DNA from: Gracilimonas sp040877545
GTDB lineage: Bacteria; Bacteroidota; Rhodothermia; Balneolales; Balneolaceae
Direction: 5' to 3'
DNA: 64,000 nucleotides
Assembly (NCBI GenBank): GCA_040877545.1
Contig: JBBDNN010000047.1
Span: 1 to 64,000, forward strand
The position numbers and the translations under genes are program-made. Numbering within the stretch: position 1 is the first letter of the stretch; each line of letters starts with the position of its first letter. This document shows positions 17,582-26,194 of this stretch, piece by piece. The notes below the pieces were generated by a model. It was not told the DNA's origin and did no database searches. It saw only the letters and a list, made by a program, of their open reading frames with translations.

Positions 17582-19093
17582 TCACAAGACTGAGGTTTCG
17601 GATTTACTGGGAATAAAATCATCAGCCTCTCCTTTGAGTGATTCACCTTCAATTGAATTTCTCTCGGTTTTCATTTTTTCAGCAATTATTTCAAAACTGT
17701 CTTCTGGCCTTGGAGAAGGTGTAAACTTGCTGACGGTAATATGTACAAGCAGCCCAACTACAGTAGCCGGCACTGTTGGATTACCCCAGAATTCAGATAG
17801 TGAGGGAATAAACATCACGGATAAAGCTACAATTGGTGTTGCAATAAGGGCAGCTATAGCTCCCTGCCAAGTGGAGCGGTTCCAGAACCGGCCAAGCAAT
17901 ATAATTACTGCAAGTCCACTCATTGTTACTGGCAAAAATCTCACTATAAATTGAACTATGTTTCCTGTATAAAGAGCCAGCACGGTACAAAGCAGAAATG
18001 CTCCCGTAAGTGCACGTCTTACTGATACCATTGTATTTTTTGGATATCCTTTACCAAACAATGGGTAGATATGGCGTATATAAAAAGTGCCGGCAGTGGC
18101 TGCATTTGTATTTGCTGATGAAAAAACCGAAGAGGCTACCGCTACAACAACAACGGCTGCCAGCCATGGTGGAAGTACATTCATAACCAGCCATGGTAAA
18201 GCCTGATCCGGATTAGCAATATTTGGGTTTAGGTGAAAGGTGTACATCCCTGTGATGCCTACAATAACTGAGAAGAGCATTACAATGGTACCGCCAATCA
18301 CCATACTCCATTTTGCGCCTGCTTCAGAATAGGCACTGTACATTGCTAACCTTCGGCCAGGATCAGCGATAATACTTAATACAAGTACAAGAATCAGACT
18401 ATAGACTTCCCAGGAACCATACGAACCGGTTCCCATAAAAGAAAAATATTCAGATGGTACCGTATTTTTTAAACCACCGAGACCGCCTACATCACTCATA
18501 GAACCATAGGCAAGAATACCGAAACCCAGCAAAAGAATAATAGCTTGTAGAAAATCTGCATAAACAACCGTTTTGAGTCCACCGGGTATGGATATAAGAG
18601 CCGTGATAAAACCGGCTAATATTATACAGAGGTTCAAATCAAGGCCGGTAACCACACTGAAAACAGCGCCGCCACCCATAATTTGAACGGTTAGCCATCC
18701 TAATTGAGACAAAAACAGGCTAATGTATGAGAATTCAACCACAATTCTTTTTTTGCCACAATAACAAGCTATTTCTTCTCCAAGGGTCATAAATTGGTAG
18801 CGGCGCATCTTTGCAAAAAATAAGCCGGTTAACAAACTGCCTAATCCTAACCCTATAGGGTATGCACTGCCTGCCCAGCCATGCTGATAAGCAAGCCCAG
18901 AGGCACCGACAACCACCCCTGTTCCAACACCGGTTGCCGTGATAGTTCCAATTAAAACCCAATAAGGCAAACCGCGGCCGGCCAGCAGATAGTCACTTGG
19001 TTTTTTTACCCTGCGCATCCAGTAATAGGATACACAGAACATTATTAAGGCGTAGATTACCAAGCCTAGTATTATTGCAGGTTGTGAAGACAT
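17582..19093 (-). CDS. Sodium:solute symporter (SSS family)
   Basis: The 503-residue inner-membrane protein has about 13 hydrophobic segments and the SSS hallmarks YLLAGRGLPYW after the first helix, GVVVGASGLAYQHGWAG, and GGLKTVVYADFLQA. The hydrophilic C-terminus (~40 residues) is cytoplasmic. SSS transporters use the sodium gradient to import sugars, carboxylates, amino acids and related solutes. It is embedded between the dehydratase and aldehyde dehydrogenase genes with 50-bp spacings, so it most likely imports the substrate of this operon: a sugar acid, sulfosugar, sulfolactate or similar anion. Known sulfoquinovose importers belong to other families in most organisms, so specificity is open. 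Confidence 0.85.
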   Translation of the reverse strand: MSSQPAIILGLVIYALIMFCVSYYWMRRVKKPSDYLLAGRGLPYWVLIGTITATGVGTGVVVGASGLAYQHGWAGSAYPIGLGLGSLLTGLFFAKMRRYQFMTLGEEIACYCGKKRIVVEFSYISLFLSQLGWLTVQIMGGGAVFSVVTGLDLNLCIILAGFITALISIPGGLKTVVYADFLQAIILLLGFGILAYGSMSDVGGLGGLKNTVPSEYFSFMGTGSYGSWEVYSLILVLVLSIIADPGRRLAMYSAYSEAGAKWSMVIGGTIVMLFSVIVGITGMYTFHLNPNIANPDQALPWLVMNVLPPWLAAVVVVAVASSVFSSANTNAATAGTFYIRHIYPLFGKGYPKNTMVSVRRALTGAFLLCTVLALYTGNIVQFIVRFLPVTMSGLAVIILLGRFWNRSTWQGAIAALIATPIVALSVMFIPSLSEFWGNPTVPATVVGLLVHITVSKFTPSPRPEDSFEIIAEKMKTERNSIEGESLKGEADDFIPSKSETSVL

Positions 19094-19143
19094 TTAATCT
19101 AATTTTAAATTTTCAGTTAGGAGCGATAAAATTACTCTTTAAT

Positions 19144-20571
19144 TCAGGATTTCACCCCCAATGAAATGTGTTTGGTCTCGAGAAATGATTCTAAGCCTTC
19201 AATTCCTAATTCCCGGCCCCAGCCGCTGTGTTTAACTCCCCCAAATGGGCTTTGACTGGTACTTGGCACGGCGTCATTTAAACCTATAGTACCAGCTTCC
19301 AGAGCTTCCATTAACCGGAATGAACGATCAATATCATTTGTGAATGCATAAGCACTTAATCCGTAAGGTGTGTTATTTGCCTTTTCAATTACTTCAGATT
19401 CTGAGTCGAAAGGACAAACCGGAGCAATTGGTGCGAAGGTTTCTTCTGACATACATACAGCTGTATCAGGAACATCTGCAAGAACAGTTGGTTCCAGGAA
19501 AAATCCTTCATCTCCGACGCGTTTTCCACCACATAGTAATTTAGCTCCGCTATTAATGGCATCTTCAATATGCTTTAAAGCATTATCTAAACCTTCCTCA
19601 TTTATCAACGGGCCAATATCAACATTATCTCCAAGACCGTTGCCAACTTTTAATTTTTTTGTTTTTTCAACAAAACGTTTGAGAAATTCATCATAGATAG
19701 AACGGTGTACATACATCCTGTTTGAAGCTATACAAGATTGTCCGGTATTTCGGAATTTAGTAATTATCGCTCCTTCAACGGCTGCATCCAGATCGGCATC
19801 ATCAAATACTAAAAGAGGGGCATTTCCACCCAATTCCAGTGATAAAGGTTTAATGTCGTCTGCAGCACCTTTTATCAGTTTCCGACCTACTTCAGTAGAG
19901 CCTGTAAAAGAAATTTTCCGGCATAGCGGATTTTCCAGAAATTCCTGTGCTATTTCTGATGCAGAACCTGCTACCAGCTGAAATACTCCCTCAGGCACAC
20001 CGGCGGCTTCAATACATTCCGCCAAAGCAACGGCACATAATGGAGTTGAACTTGCCGGTTTTAAGATAACAGGGCATCCGGCGGCAAGTGCAGGGGCTAC
20101 TTTTCGAAGTGACAACACAAGCGGAAAATTCCAGGGGCTGATGGCTCCAACCACCCCAATCGGTGTTTTAATAACCAAATGACGTTTGTCATCAACCTGA
20201 TGTGGCACGGTGCGGCCATACACACGCCGGGCTTCTCCGGCAAACCATCGCAGATGATCTGCAGACATACCCACTTCGCCTTTACTCTGCGCCAGTGGTT
20301 TTCCGTTTTCTTTCGTAATTATTGTGGCTATTTCATCGCTTCGCTTTTCCAGCTCATCAGCAATTTTTTCTAAATAGGCCCCGCGTTCTTTGCCGGTTAA
20401 TTTACGCCAGCCTTTAAATGCTTCATGAGCGTCCTTAATGGCCTGTTTTACCTTATCACGATTGATAGTGTGTAGCTCTGCGAATTTTTTATTATCAGCA
20501 GGATTTAATATATCAATTTTAGTATCTGATGTAATCCATTGTCCGTTAAGGTATAAAGAATGAGTTTTCAT
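19144..20571 (-). CDS. NAD(P)-dependent aldehyde dehydrogenase, succinate-semialdehyde type (candidate sulfolactaldehyde dehydrogenase)
   Basis: The 475-residue ALDH superfamily enzyme has the oxyanion Asn148 in ISPWNFPL, general base Glu246 in LELGGNAP, and nucleophile Cys280 in GQSCIASNR. It falls with semialdehyde/lactaldehyde dehydrogenases by its general sequence. In the operon it would oxidise the aldehyde made by the aldolase: sulfolactaldehyde to sulfolactate in a sulfo-ED reading (SLA dehydrogenases are SSADH-like), or glyceraldehyde to glycerate in a galactonate reading. The following gene (84 bp away) is a 2-hydroxyacid dehydrogenase, which fits either product. Catalytic assignment is secure; the substrate is inferred from context. 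Confidence 0.82.
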   Translation of the reverse strand: MKTHSLYLNGQWITSDTKIDILNPADNKKFAELHTINRDKVKQAIKDAHEAFKGWRKLTGKERGAYLEKIADELEKRSDEIATIITKENGKPLAQSKGEVGMSADHLRWFAGEARRVYGRTVPHQVDDKRHLVIKTPIGVVGAISPWNFPLVLSLRKVAPALAAGCPVILKPASSTPLCAVALAECIEAAGVPEGVFQLVAGSASEIAQEFLENPLCRKISFTGSTEVGRKLIKGAADDIKPLSLELGGNAPLLVFDDADLDAAVEGAIITKFRNTGQSCIASNRMYVHRSIYDEFLKRFVEKTKKLKVGNGLGDNVDIGPLINEEGLDNALKHIEDAINSGAKLLCGGKRVGDEGFFLEPTVLADVPDTAVCMSEETFAPIAPVCPFDSESEVIEKANNTPYGLSAYAFTNDIDRSFRLMEALEAGTIGLNDAVPSTSQSPFGGVKHSGWGRELGIEGLESFLETKHISLGVKS

Positions 20572-20655
20572 AACTTTAAAATCTTCAATTATAATTATCG
20601 ATTCAATTTCAGCCTTGAAATACCGGCTGTATTAAATTTAACTGTTGCATCCTGA

Positions 20656-21639
20656 TTATCCGATTTCTACAGCCTGTTTTGGTTTTGGGAAGTTAACTGA
20701 ATTCTTAGCTCCGTTTCCTTCCAATACGGCAGCTACATCTTGGCAAACCGCATTAACAACCCTTTCCTGTGCTTCGTGCGTAAATGCGGCGATATGAGGT
20801 GTAAGAATCACATTATCCATTTCGGAGAGTGCACTTTGAACCGGCGGTTCCTGTTCGCGGACATCCAGTGCAGCTCCTTTAATCTTTTTATTCTCCAGAG
20901 CTTTGATTAAATCTTGCTCATCCACAACTCCGCCGCGGGAAAGATTCATAAAAAACGATTCAGGTTTCATCTGGCTGAAACGTTTATAATTGAATATATG
21001 TCGGGTTTCCGGAGTCAGGGGTATGTGGCATGAAATAAAATCTGATTTACGTAGAAGCGTTTCCAGGTCCACCAATTTAGCATGGGTTTCAGTAACAGGT
21101 GCAGCATCCGCACTTATGTAAGCATCATGAGCTAGTATATTCATGCCGAGGGCATTTGCTCGCAGAGCAGTTAAAAATCCAATACGTCCAAGGCCAATTA
21201 CACCGAATGTTTTTCCATAGAGTTCAGTTCCTACAAATTTCTGACGTTGCCAGTTTCCATTTCTGACATCTGTATTTGCAGCAGGTAACATACGGGCTAA
21301 AGCCAGCATCATGCCAATAGTGGATTCTGCAACAGAAATTGAATTTTGATCCGGGGTGCTGGTTACAACAATACCTGCTTTTGCCGCTGCCTCTACATTA
21401 ATATTATCCAATCCGGCACCTGCTCGTCCTATTATCTTTAAGCGGATTCCTGCATCAATCAACACAGAGTCTACATCTGTTTGATTTCGTACAATTAACG
21501 CATCATAATCGGAAATGAGATTATATAATTTCTCAGGTGATTTCCAAAGTTCAGGTTCAAGTTGAACATCAAACCTGGATTGTAGTTCTTCAACCCACCG
21601 ACCCTTGATGTTTTCTGTAATTAATATTTTTGAGCTCAT
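20656..21639 (-). CDS. D-2-hydroxyacid dehydrogenase, SerA-like (candidate (S)-sulfolactate dehydrogenase, SlcC-like)
   Basis: The 327-residue NAD-dependent enzyme has a Rossmann motif GVIGLGRIG and the catalytic trio Arg in NLSRGGVVDE, Glu in REQEPP and His in TPHIAAFT. It is short and lacks the C-terminal ACT regulatory domain of many phosphoglycerate dehydrogenases. Together with an Ldh-type enzyme and SuyAB next to it, this reproduces the gene set known from sulfolactate degraders. There SlcC (SerA-like) oxidises (S)-sulfolactate to sulfopyruvate and ComC reduces it to the (R) form. A 3-phosphoglycerate, glycerate or generic 2-hydroxyacid role remains possible. It is 21 bp downstream of the Ldh-type gene. 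Confidence 0.78.
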   Translation of the reverse strand: MSSKILITENIKGRWVEELQSRFDVQLEPELWKSPEKLYNLISDYDALIVRNQTDVDSVLIDAGIRLKIIGRAGAGLDNINVEAAAKAGIVVTSTPDQNSISVAESTIGMMLALARMLPAANTDVRNGNWQRQKFVGTELYGKTFGVIGLGRIGFLTALRANALGMNILAHDAYISADAAPVTETHAKLVDLETLLRKSDFISCHIPLTPETRHIFNYKRFSQMKPESFFMNLSRGGVVDEQDLIKALENKKIKGAALDVREQEPPVQSALSEMDNVILTPHIAAFTHEAQERVVNAVCQDVAAVLEGNGAKNSVNFPKPKQAVEIG

Positions 21640-21660
21640 TCGTTACAATTTTAAAAAGAC

Positions 21661-22749
21661 TTAATCTAGTATATATTCAATTTCAAGCTGTTGACAGAGG
21701 CTTTTAATTTCTGCAAGAGTTGAGGCATCAATAGTTATTCCTTGTTCCCGGTTTTGCTGTGCTCTTTTAAATGAGCGTTCACCAGGAATCAATATTTCCT
21801 CAGTATCAGGGCGTTTCTTTGATGACTTGATTTGATCCATAGTATGATCCATCCGGTGTTTAAAAACCGAAGGATCCATAAAGGCAGAAATATCCATAAG
21901 AGCAAAGAAATGTCCTACATCTTGCTTTCTGTCCATTTGATTATACATAGAGCCAACGGAGGGTCCTATAGCAGCTCCGGATAATACACTTGAAAAAATC
22001 TCCACCATCAAAGCGAGAGCTGAACCTTTATGGGCCGCCATAGGCCGCATGGCGCCTTCCAGAGCAGCAGCAGGGTCTGTTGTGGGTTCACCTTCTTTTG
22101 TCAGAGCCCAGTTTTCAGGAATTGACTCCCCATTCTTCTGAGCGGCAATAATATTGCCCCGTGCAACAAGCGAAGTGGCAAGATCAATTTTTACTGGATA
22201 TCCTTTGCCGGTTGGGAAAGAACTTGCCAGCGGATTGGTTCCAAAATAAGCTTCACTAGCCCCTTCCGGTGCTAAAGAGGGTTCACAATTTGTGGTAGCA
22301 AAGAGTATCATATCTTTTTCAGTTACCTTATTGCAATAATATGACAGGGCGCCGAAATGCTGTGAATTCCGAATTGTACATGCTGCTATACCATTTGATC
22401 GGGATAGTGGCATAAGCAAATCAAGTGCTTTCATTGCCTGCACCTGTCCAAGACCGTTATCAGCATCCAAAACCAAAGTTGAACCTCTTTGGCGTTCAAC
22501 TTTAAGTTCAGCTTTTGGGTTAATCAATCCTTTTTGCACACGTTTCATGTAAATGTTTAAACGAGAAACACCGTGAGTTGAGGTACCATTAAGGTCAGCC
22601 TCTACAAGTGCATCAGCAAATATAGCTGCATCAGGTTTATTGAAACCTGATGCAGTGGCTATATTTATAACGAGCTGTTTAATTGTTTCCAGGTCATACC
22701 GACCTGTTGATACTTTTACTCTCTCCTGTTTTTCTTCGATCGAAATCAT
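21661..22749 (-). CDS. Ldh/YlbC-family malate/L-lactate-type dehydrogenase (candidate (R)-sulfolactate dehydrogenase, ComC-like)
   Basis: The ATG at 22749 leaves 1 bp after the suyB stop and has a GGAG about 9 bases upstream, so I prefer it over the in-frame GTG at 22788 that would overlap suyB. The 362-residue protein shows the family's own NAD-binding fold, not a Rossmann fold. Landmarks include NGTSTHGVSRLNIYM, SQHFGALSYYCNK, FGTNPLASSFP and KGSALALMVEIFSSVLSGA. The family contains ComC, (R)-sulfolactate dehydrogenase, besides malate, ureidoglycolate and diketogulonate reductases. Tight coupling to suyB is the reason for the ComC proposal. Confidence 0.78.
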   Translation of the reverse strand: MISIEEKQERVKVSTGRYDLETIKQLVINIATASGFNKPDAAIFADALVEADLNGTSTHGVSRLNIYMKRVQKGLINPKAELKVERQRGSTLVLDADNGLGQVQAMKALDLLMPLSRSNGIAACTIRNSQHFGALSYYCNKVTEKDMILFATTNCEPSLAPEGASEAYFGTNPLASSFPTGKGYPVKIDLATSLVARGNIIAAQKNGESIPENWALTKEGEPTTDPAAALEGAMRPMAAHKGSALALMVEIFSSVLSGAAIGPSVGSMYNQMDRKQDVGHFFALMDISAFMDPSVFKHRMDHTMDQIKSSKKRPDTEEILIPGERSFKRAQQNREQGITIDASTLAEIKSLCQQLEIEYILD

Positions 22750-22750
22750 T

Positions 22751-23914
22751 CTAAGCGCTCCGGTATAGTTTAGTAAGTACAAATTCACGATGACCTAAAG
22801 CTTCGGCGGCGGTAAGGCGTCCGTTACAGGTACGCATCATCACGTCGATTAACTGATCTCCGGCTTCGTCAATTCTCATATCTCCGGTTAATAAAGCTGA
22901 AACGTCTAAATCAATATGTTCCTGCATAGTGGAGCATGTCAGAGGATTAGCAGAAAGTTTGATTACCGGTTCTATAGGGTTGCCAATTATATTACCCTGT
23001 CCTGTAGGAAACAAGTGAACAACAGCGCCGGATGCCGCCCATAATGTAACGGCTTCAGCGGCAGCTGAAGAAGTGTCCATAAACCAAAAACCGGGACCTG
23101 TCGGTGCTTCAGCTGGTTTCAGAACGCCTACAAATTTCGTCTTTTTCCCCAATTTTTCAATATTGCCCAGAGCTTTTTCTTCAATGGTGGTTAAACCTCC
23201 ACGAATATTTCCTTTGGTTGGCTGAGAATCTGAAAGGTCATTTGTTTTCTCTTTCAGGATGAAGTCATTATAACTGCTCCAAACTTTTTTAAACTCTTCG
23301 GCTACTTCTTTATTAGCAGCTTTTGCTTCAACTATATGTTCGCCGCCGGTTAATTCTGAAGTTTCACCAAAAGAAGCAGTAGCACCCGCATCTATTAGCT
23401 TATCAAGCAAGTTTCCTACGGTAGGGCACGAACCAAGGCCGGTAGTTGTATCAGACTCGCCACACTTCATGGAGAAGTATAAATCACTGATATCACAGTC
23501 CTCGCGATGAATTTCACTGGCCCACTGAACATATTCTTTTGCAACTTTTGATGCTTCTGCAACAGTTTTTATTTCTCCGTTACGTTCAATGGAGAATCCG
23601 GTAGTGGGTTTGCCTGTTTCGGCAATACCATCAACAATTTTTTTTGTCCACTCCGGCTCAATACCAATAACAACACAAGCTGCCACATTAGGATTGGAAC
23701 CGATTCCAATCATTGTGCGAAAAAACAATTCAAGATCTTCCCCAAATTGTAAACGGCCATAAGCGTGTGGTAATGCTATTGCACCATCAATATGACTGGC
23801 TACTACTTCACAAGCTCTGTTCGAAATATCATCAACAGGTAAAATTACGACATGGTTTCTGATACCGGCCCTGCCGTTTTCACGCCGGTAACCTTTAAAT
23901 GTGGATATATTCAT
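22751..23914 (-). CDS. suyB: (R)-sulfolactate sulfo-lyase large subunit-like (UxaA/altronate dehydratase C-terminal family)
   Basis: I take the ATG at 23914 as start (387 residues); it is preceded by AAGGTGG at good spacing. A GTG at 23926 would overlap suyA by 7 bp. The protein belongs to the UxaA/GarD large-subunit family, but its detailed wording follows SuyB as I recall it: GYRRENGRAGIRNHVVILPV, PHAYGRLQFG, MKCGESDTTTGLGSCPT, TSELTGGEH, GGLTTIEEKALGNI and HREFVLTKLY at the end. SuyAB eliminates sulfite from (R)-3-sulfolactate giving pyruvate, probably with an iron cofactor bound by conserved cysteines. The separate small SAF subunit next to it matches the split SuyA/SuyB architecture. The alternative is a two-subunit sugar-acid dehydratase such as altronate dehydratase; phylogenetic placement would decide. 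Confidence 0.72.
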   Translation of the reverse strand: MNISTFKGYRRENGRAGIRNHVVILPVDDISNRACEVVASHIDGAIALPHAYGRLQFGEDLELFFRTMIGIGSNPNVAACVVIGIEPEWTKKIVDGIAETGKPTTGFSIERNGEIKTVAEASKVAKEYVQWASEIHREDCDISDLYFSMKCGESDTTTGLGSCPTVGNLLDKLIDAGATASFGETSELTGGEHIVEAKAANKEVAEEFKKVWSSYNDFILKEKTNDLSDSQPTKGNIRGGLTTIEEKALGNIEKLGKKTKFVGVLKPAEAPTGPGFWFMDTSSAAAEAVTLWAASGAVVHLFPTGQGNIIGNPIEPVIKLSANPLTCSTMQEHIDLDVSALLTGDMRIDEAGDQLIDVMMRTCNGRLTAAEALGHREFVLTKLYRSA

Positions 23915-23919
23915 TTTAC

Positions 23920-24198
23920 TTACCACCTTTTTGTTTTAAGATTATGTGTATGCACGTGCTCTCCGGTTTTAATAGACTTCACTACTTTACCAATGTCGAC
24001 ACCATACTTTATTACAGTATCACCTGGTTCAAAATCCTGTATTGCGATTTTATGACCGAGGGAAATGTTTGATAGTGATTTTAATTGAGGAACATCTTTG
24101 CCAGCCAAAGTTCGGCCTTTGACAGCTTGGTGCTGTTCTACATCTGCGACAACTACACCGACGGTGTCATTTTCATCGTGTAAAAGAAAATCGCTCAT
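23920..24198 (-). CDS. suyA: (R)-sulfolactate sulfo-lyase small subunit-like (SAF domain)
   Basis: The 92-residue protein consists of a single SAF domain, as found at the N-terminus of altronate dehydratases and as the stand-alone SuyA. Visible landmarks are DFLLHDENDTVGVVVAD at the start, LGHKIAIQDFEPGDTVIKYG and TGEHVHTHNLKTKR at the end. It partners with the large subunit encoded 5 bp downstream to form the lyase. It is the first gene of the ten-gene operon, behind a 248-bp intergenic region that also lies downstream of the AraC regulator gene. A generic UxaA small subunit is the alternative reading. Confidence 0.75.
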   Translation of the reverse strand: MSDFLLHDENDTVGVVVADVEQHQAVKGRTLAGKDVPQLKSLSNISLGHKIAIQDFEPGDTVIKYGVDIGKVVKSIKTGEHVHTHNLKTKRW

Positions 24199-24343
24199 AG
24201 ATTAAACTCCTTTATTGGTTAAAAATTAAGTTATCAAATATTGCACAGTCATTTTCCCTTATGAAAGGACGAAACGACTACATAAAAACTATAAATGTAA
24301 TATCATTGGATAAGCCTAATCATTTCTTGATTGTTAATGAATG

Positions 24344-24392
24344 GACAAAGATGCTATTACCATAGACAAAATTACGATTAAATTTGTTTGTC
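24344..24392. promoter_or_regulatory. Candidate regulator-binding repeats upstream of suyA
   Basis: GACAAA occurs at 24344-24349 and again at 24365-24370, exactly 21 bp apart, and its complement TTTGTC occurs at 24387-24392, another 22 bp on. Direct repeats two helical turns apart are the usual layout of AraC-family operators, and the AraC-type gene lies immediately upstream. TAATTTTG on the - strand (24374-24367) resembles the Bacteroidota -7 element (TAnnTTTG), but I found no convincing -33 element, so the promoter itself is not placed. Confidence 0.35.
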
Positions 24393-24446
24393 CGGTAAAT
24401 GGTCAATCAATAAAAGGAATGGAGATAATACTAATGCTTGCAGGGA

Positions 24447-25343
24447 TTAATTATTGTAGAGATGCCGGTACTCACTTGGCGAGAGGTTCATCATTTTTTT
24501 AAACAGCCGTGAAAAATAAAACTGATCATTAAAGCCCAGTTTATGACTTATTTCCTTGATGCTCAGATCAGTAAAACTCAGATATTGACAGGCTTTCTGA
24601 ATTTTTAATTGATTGAAATAATGAATGGGTGAGAATCCGGTTTTCTCTTTAAATATTGTATGAAAATATGAGACGGAGTAATTGATATGGTCAGCCAGTT
24701 CTCCCAGTGAAATGGATTGATCAATGGAATTCTGCATATATGTGATAATCTCATTCATAAAACCGGCTTCGGTATTTTGATGCTTAATTTTCTGAAAGAA
24801 ATCAGGATATATAAAAGATGACAGTAACTCCCAAAGTGTGATATTGATGTATTCAATATTATATCGGCTGTATCCCATTTCCAGAATATTTATAATATGC
24901 TGAAACAAATTCAGTCTGAATTCCTGAAAAGGAATATGCACCACTCGCGATTTTTTATTGTTATTCAGGTAGCGTTCGTATAAAAGTTCGGCGCGGGTTC
25001 CTGTAAAATGAAACCAATAGATACTCCAGGGGTCCTTTTCATCGGCTTCGTAACTGTGGGAAGTGTCAGGGGGTATTATAAAAAAGACATTCGGGGAAAG
25101 GCGGTATTTCTTATTATTTACAATAACATAGCCGAAACCTTCTACACAATAAAGAAAAATATATTGTTTGGAACCTTTTTTTCTTTCTCTGAAGTGATGC
25201 TCTGCATGCGGATAATGTCCTATTGAGGTAATGTACAGGGAACTAATTAAAGGGTTTTTTCTAACCTGATTGCGAATATCATCAGGTATAACCAGCAATT
25301 TTTGTCCTAAAAAGCCTTCTCTTTTTTTAGGAGTTGTATCCAT
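24447..25343 (-). CDS. AraC-family transcriptional regulator
   Basis: The 298-residue protein has an N-terminal cupin-type sensor domain (~40-170, with VFFIIPPDTSHSYEADE typical of the AraC ligand pocket) and two helix-turn-helix motifs at the C-terminus (SLGELADHINYSVSYFHTIF and IKEISHKLGFNDQFYFSRLF). It lies directly upstream of the suyA-to-aldolase operon on the same strand and divergently from the DUF1080-GMC genes, with 139 bp between. It is therefore the likely ligand-responsive activator of one or both. The ligand is presumably a sugar or sugar acid of the pathway (inference). Confidence 0.88.
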   Translation of the reverse strand: MDTTPKKREGFLGQKLLVIPDDIRNQVRKNPLISSLYITSIGHYPHAEHHFRERKKGSKQYIFLYCVEGFGYVIVNNKKYRLSPNVFFIIPPDTSHSYEADEKDPWSIYWFHFTGTRAELLYERYLNNNKKSRVVHIPFQEFRLNLFQHIINILEMGYSRYNIEYINITLWELLSSFIYPDFFQKIKHQNTEAGFMNEIITYMQNSIDQSISLGELADHINYSVSYFHTIFKEKTGFSPIHYFNQLKIQKACQYLSFTDLSIKEISHKLGFNDQFYFSRLFKKMMNLSPSEYRHLYNN

Positions 25344-25482
25344 ATTATTGTCTATTTATTGAGAACAATTATCCATTTACTCCCCACTCACAAATATTTA
25401 TAGTAAGGAGTGGTAAATTTACAATTAAACAGTTTCAATCGCTATCTTCTTTCATACTATAACCTTTAAACCTGATCAAGCT

Positions 25483-26172
25483 ATGAAAAGCAACTACTTA
25501 AATTATTTTAGTGCGTTACTTTTACTCTTATTGGTAACGCTTTCAGGATGTTCAGAAGGTGACAAGGCTAAGACCACCGAAAAGTCAGAAGATAATGAAT
25601 GGATTAGCATCTGGGACGGGGAAACATTTGAAAACTGGCGTGTTAGTGAGAATCCACAATCATTTAGTATTGAAGATGGTAAAATAATAGTAGATGGTCC
25701 TCGAGCTCATCTCTTCTATGAAGGGCATGTAGCTGATGCTGATTTTAAGAATTTTGAATTTAAAGCTGAAGTGTTTACTTACCCAAAAGCTAATTCAGGT
25801 ATATTCTTTCACACACGATATCAGGAAGAGGGCTGGCCGGAGCAAGGCTATGAAGCTCAGGTAAACGCCACTCACAGCGATCCAAGAAAAACCGGCAGTT
25901 TGTATGCCATTAACGATGTAATGAATGATGCTCCGCATCAGGATGAAGAATGGTTTCGCTATCATATTATAGTAAACGGGCAGGATATTACCATCAATAT
26001 TAATGACCAAACAGTAATGGAGTTTTCAGAGCCTGAAGACCGCGAAGGAACAAACCGGCTAAGCAGCGGAACCGTAGCCTTGCAGGCGCATGATCCCGAA
26101 AGTCGAATTTACTACCGTGATATTAAAGTACGGTTACTTGATGAACAGGGCGGGGAAAAAGAGTATAATTAA
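25483..26172 (+). CDS. DUF1080 / 3-keto-disaccharide hydrolase-family lipoprotein
   Basis: The 229-residue protein has a lipoprotein signal ending LVTLSGC (Cys23). The rest is one concanavalin-like DUF1080 domain with the usual WISIWDGETFENWRVSE, NSGIFFHTRYQ, GYEAQVN, and a C-terminal GTVALQAHDPESRIYYRDIK. Members of this Pfam family cleave 3-keto-glycosides formed by flavin-dependent C3 oxidation. The next gene encodes a GMC oxidoreductase and the one after that its small subunit, so the three form an oxidation-then-cleavage module. It is exported and lipid-anchored, and transcribed divergently from the AraC gene. Confidence 0.83.
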   Translation: MKSNYLNYFSALLLLLLVTLSGCSEGDKAKTTEKSEDNEWISIWDGETFENWRVSENPQSFSIEDGKIIVDGPRAHLFYEGHVADADFKNFEFKAEVFTYPKANSGIFFHTRYQEEGWPEQGYEAQVNATHSDPRKTGSLYAINDVMNDAPHQDEEWFRYHIIVNGQDITININDQTVMEFSEPEDREGTNRLSSGTVALQAHDPESRIYYRDIKVRLLDEQGGEKEYN

Positions 26173-26194
26173 GAATAGATAAAATTTAAAAGTA

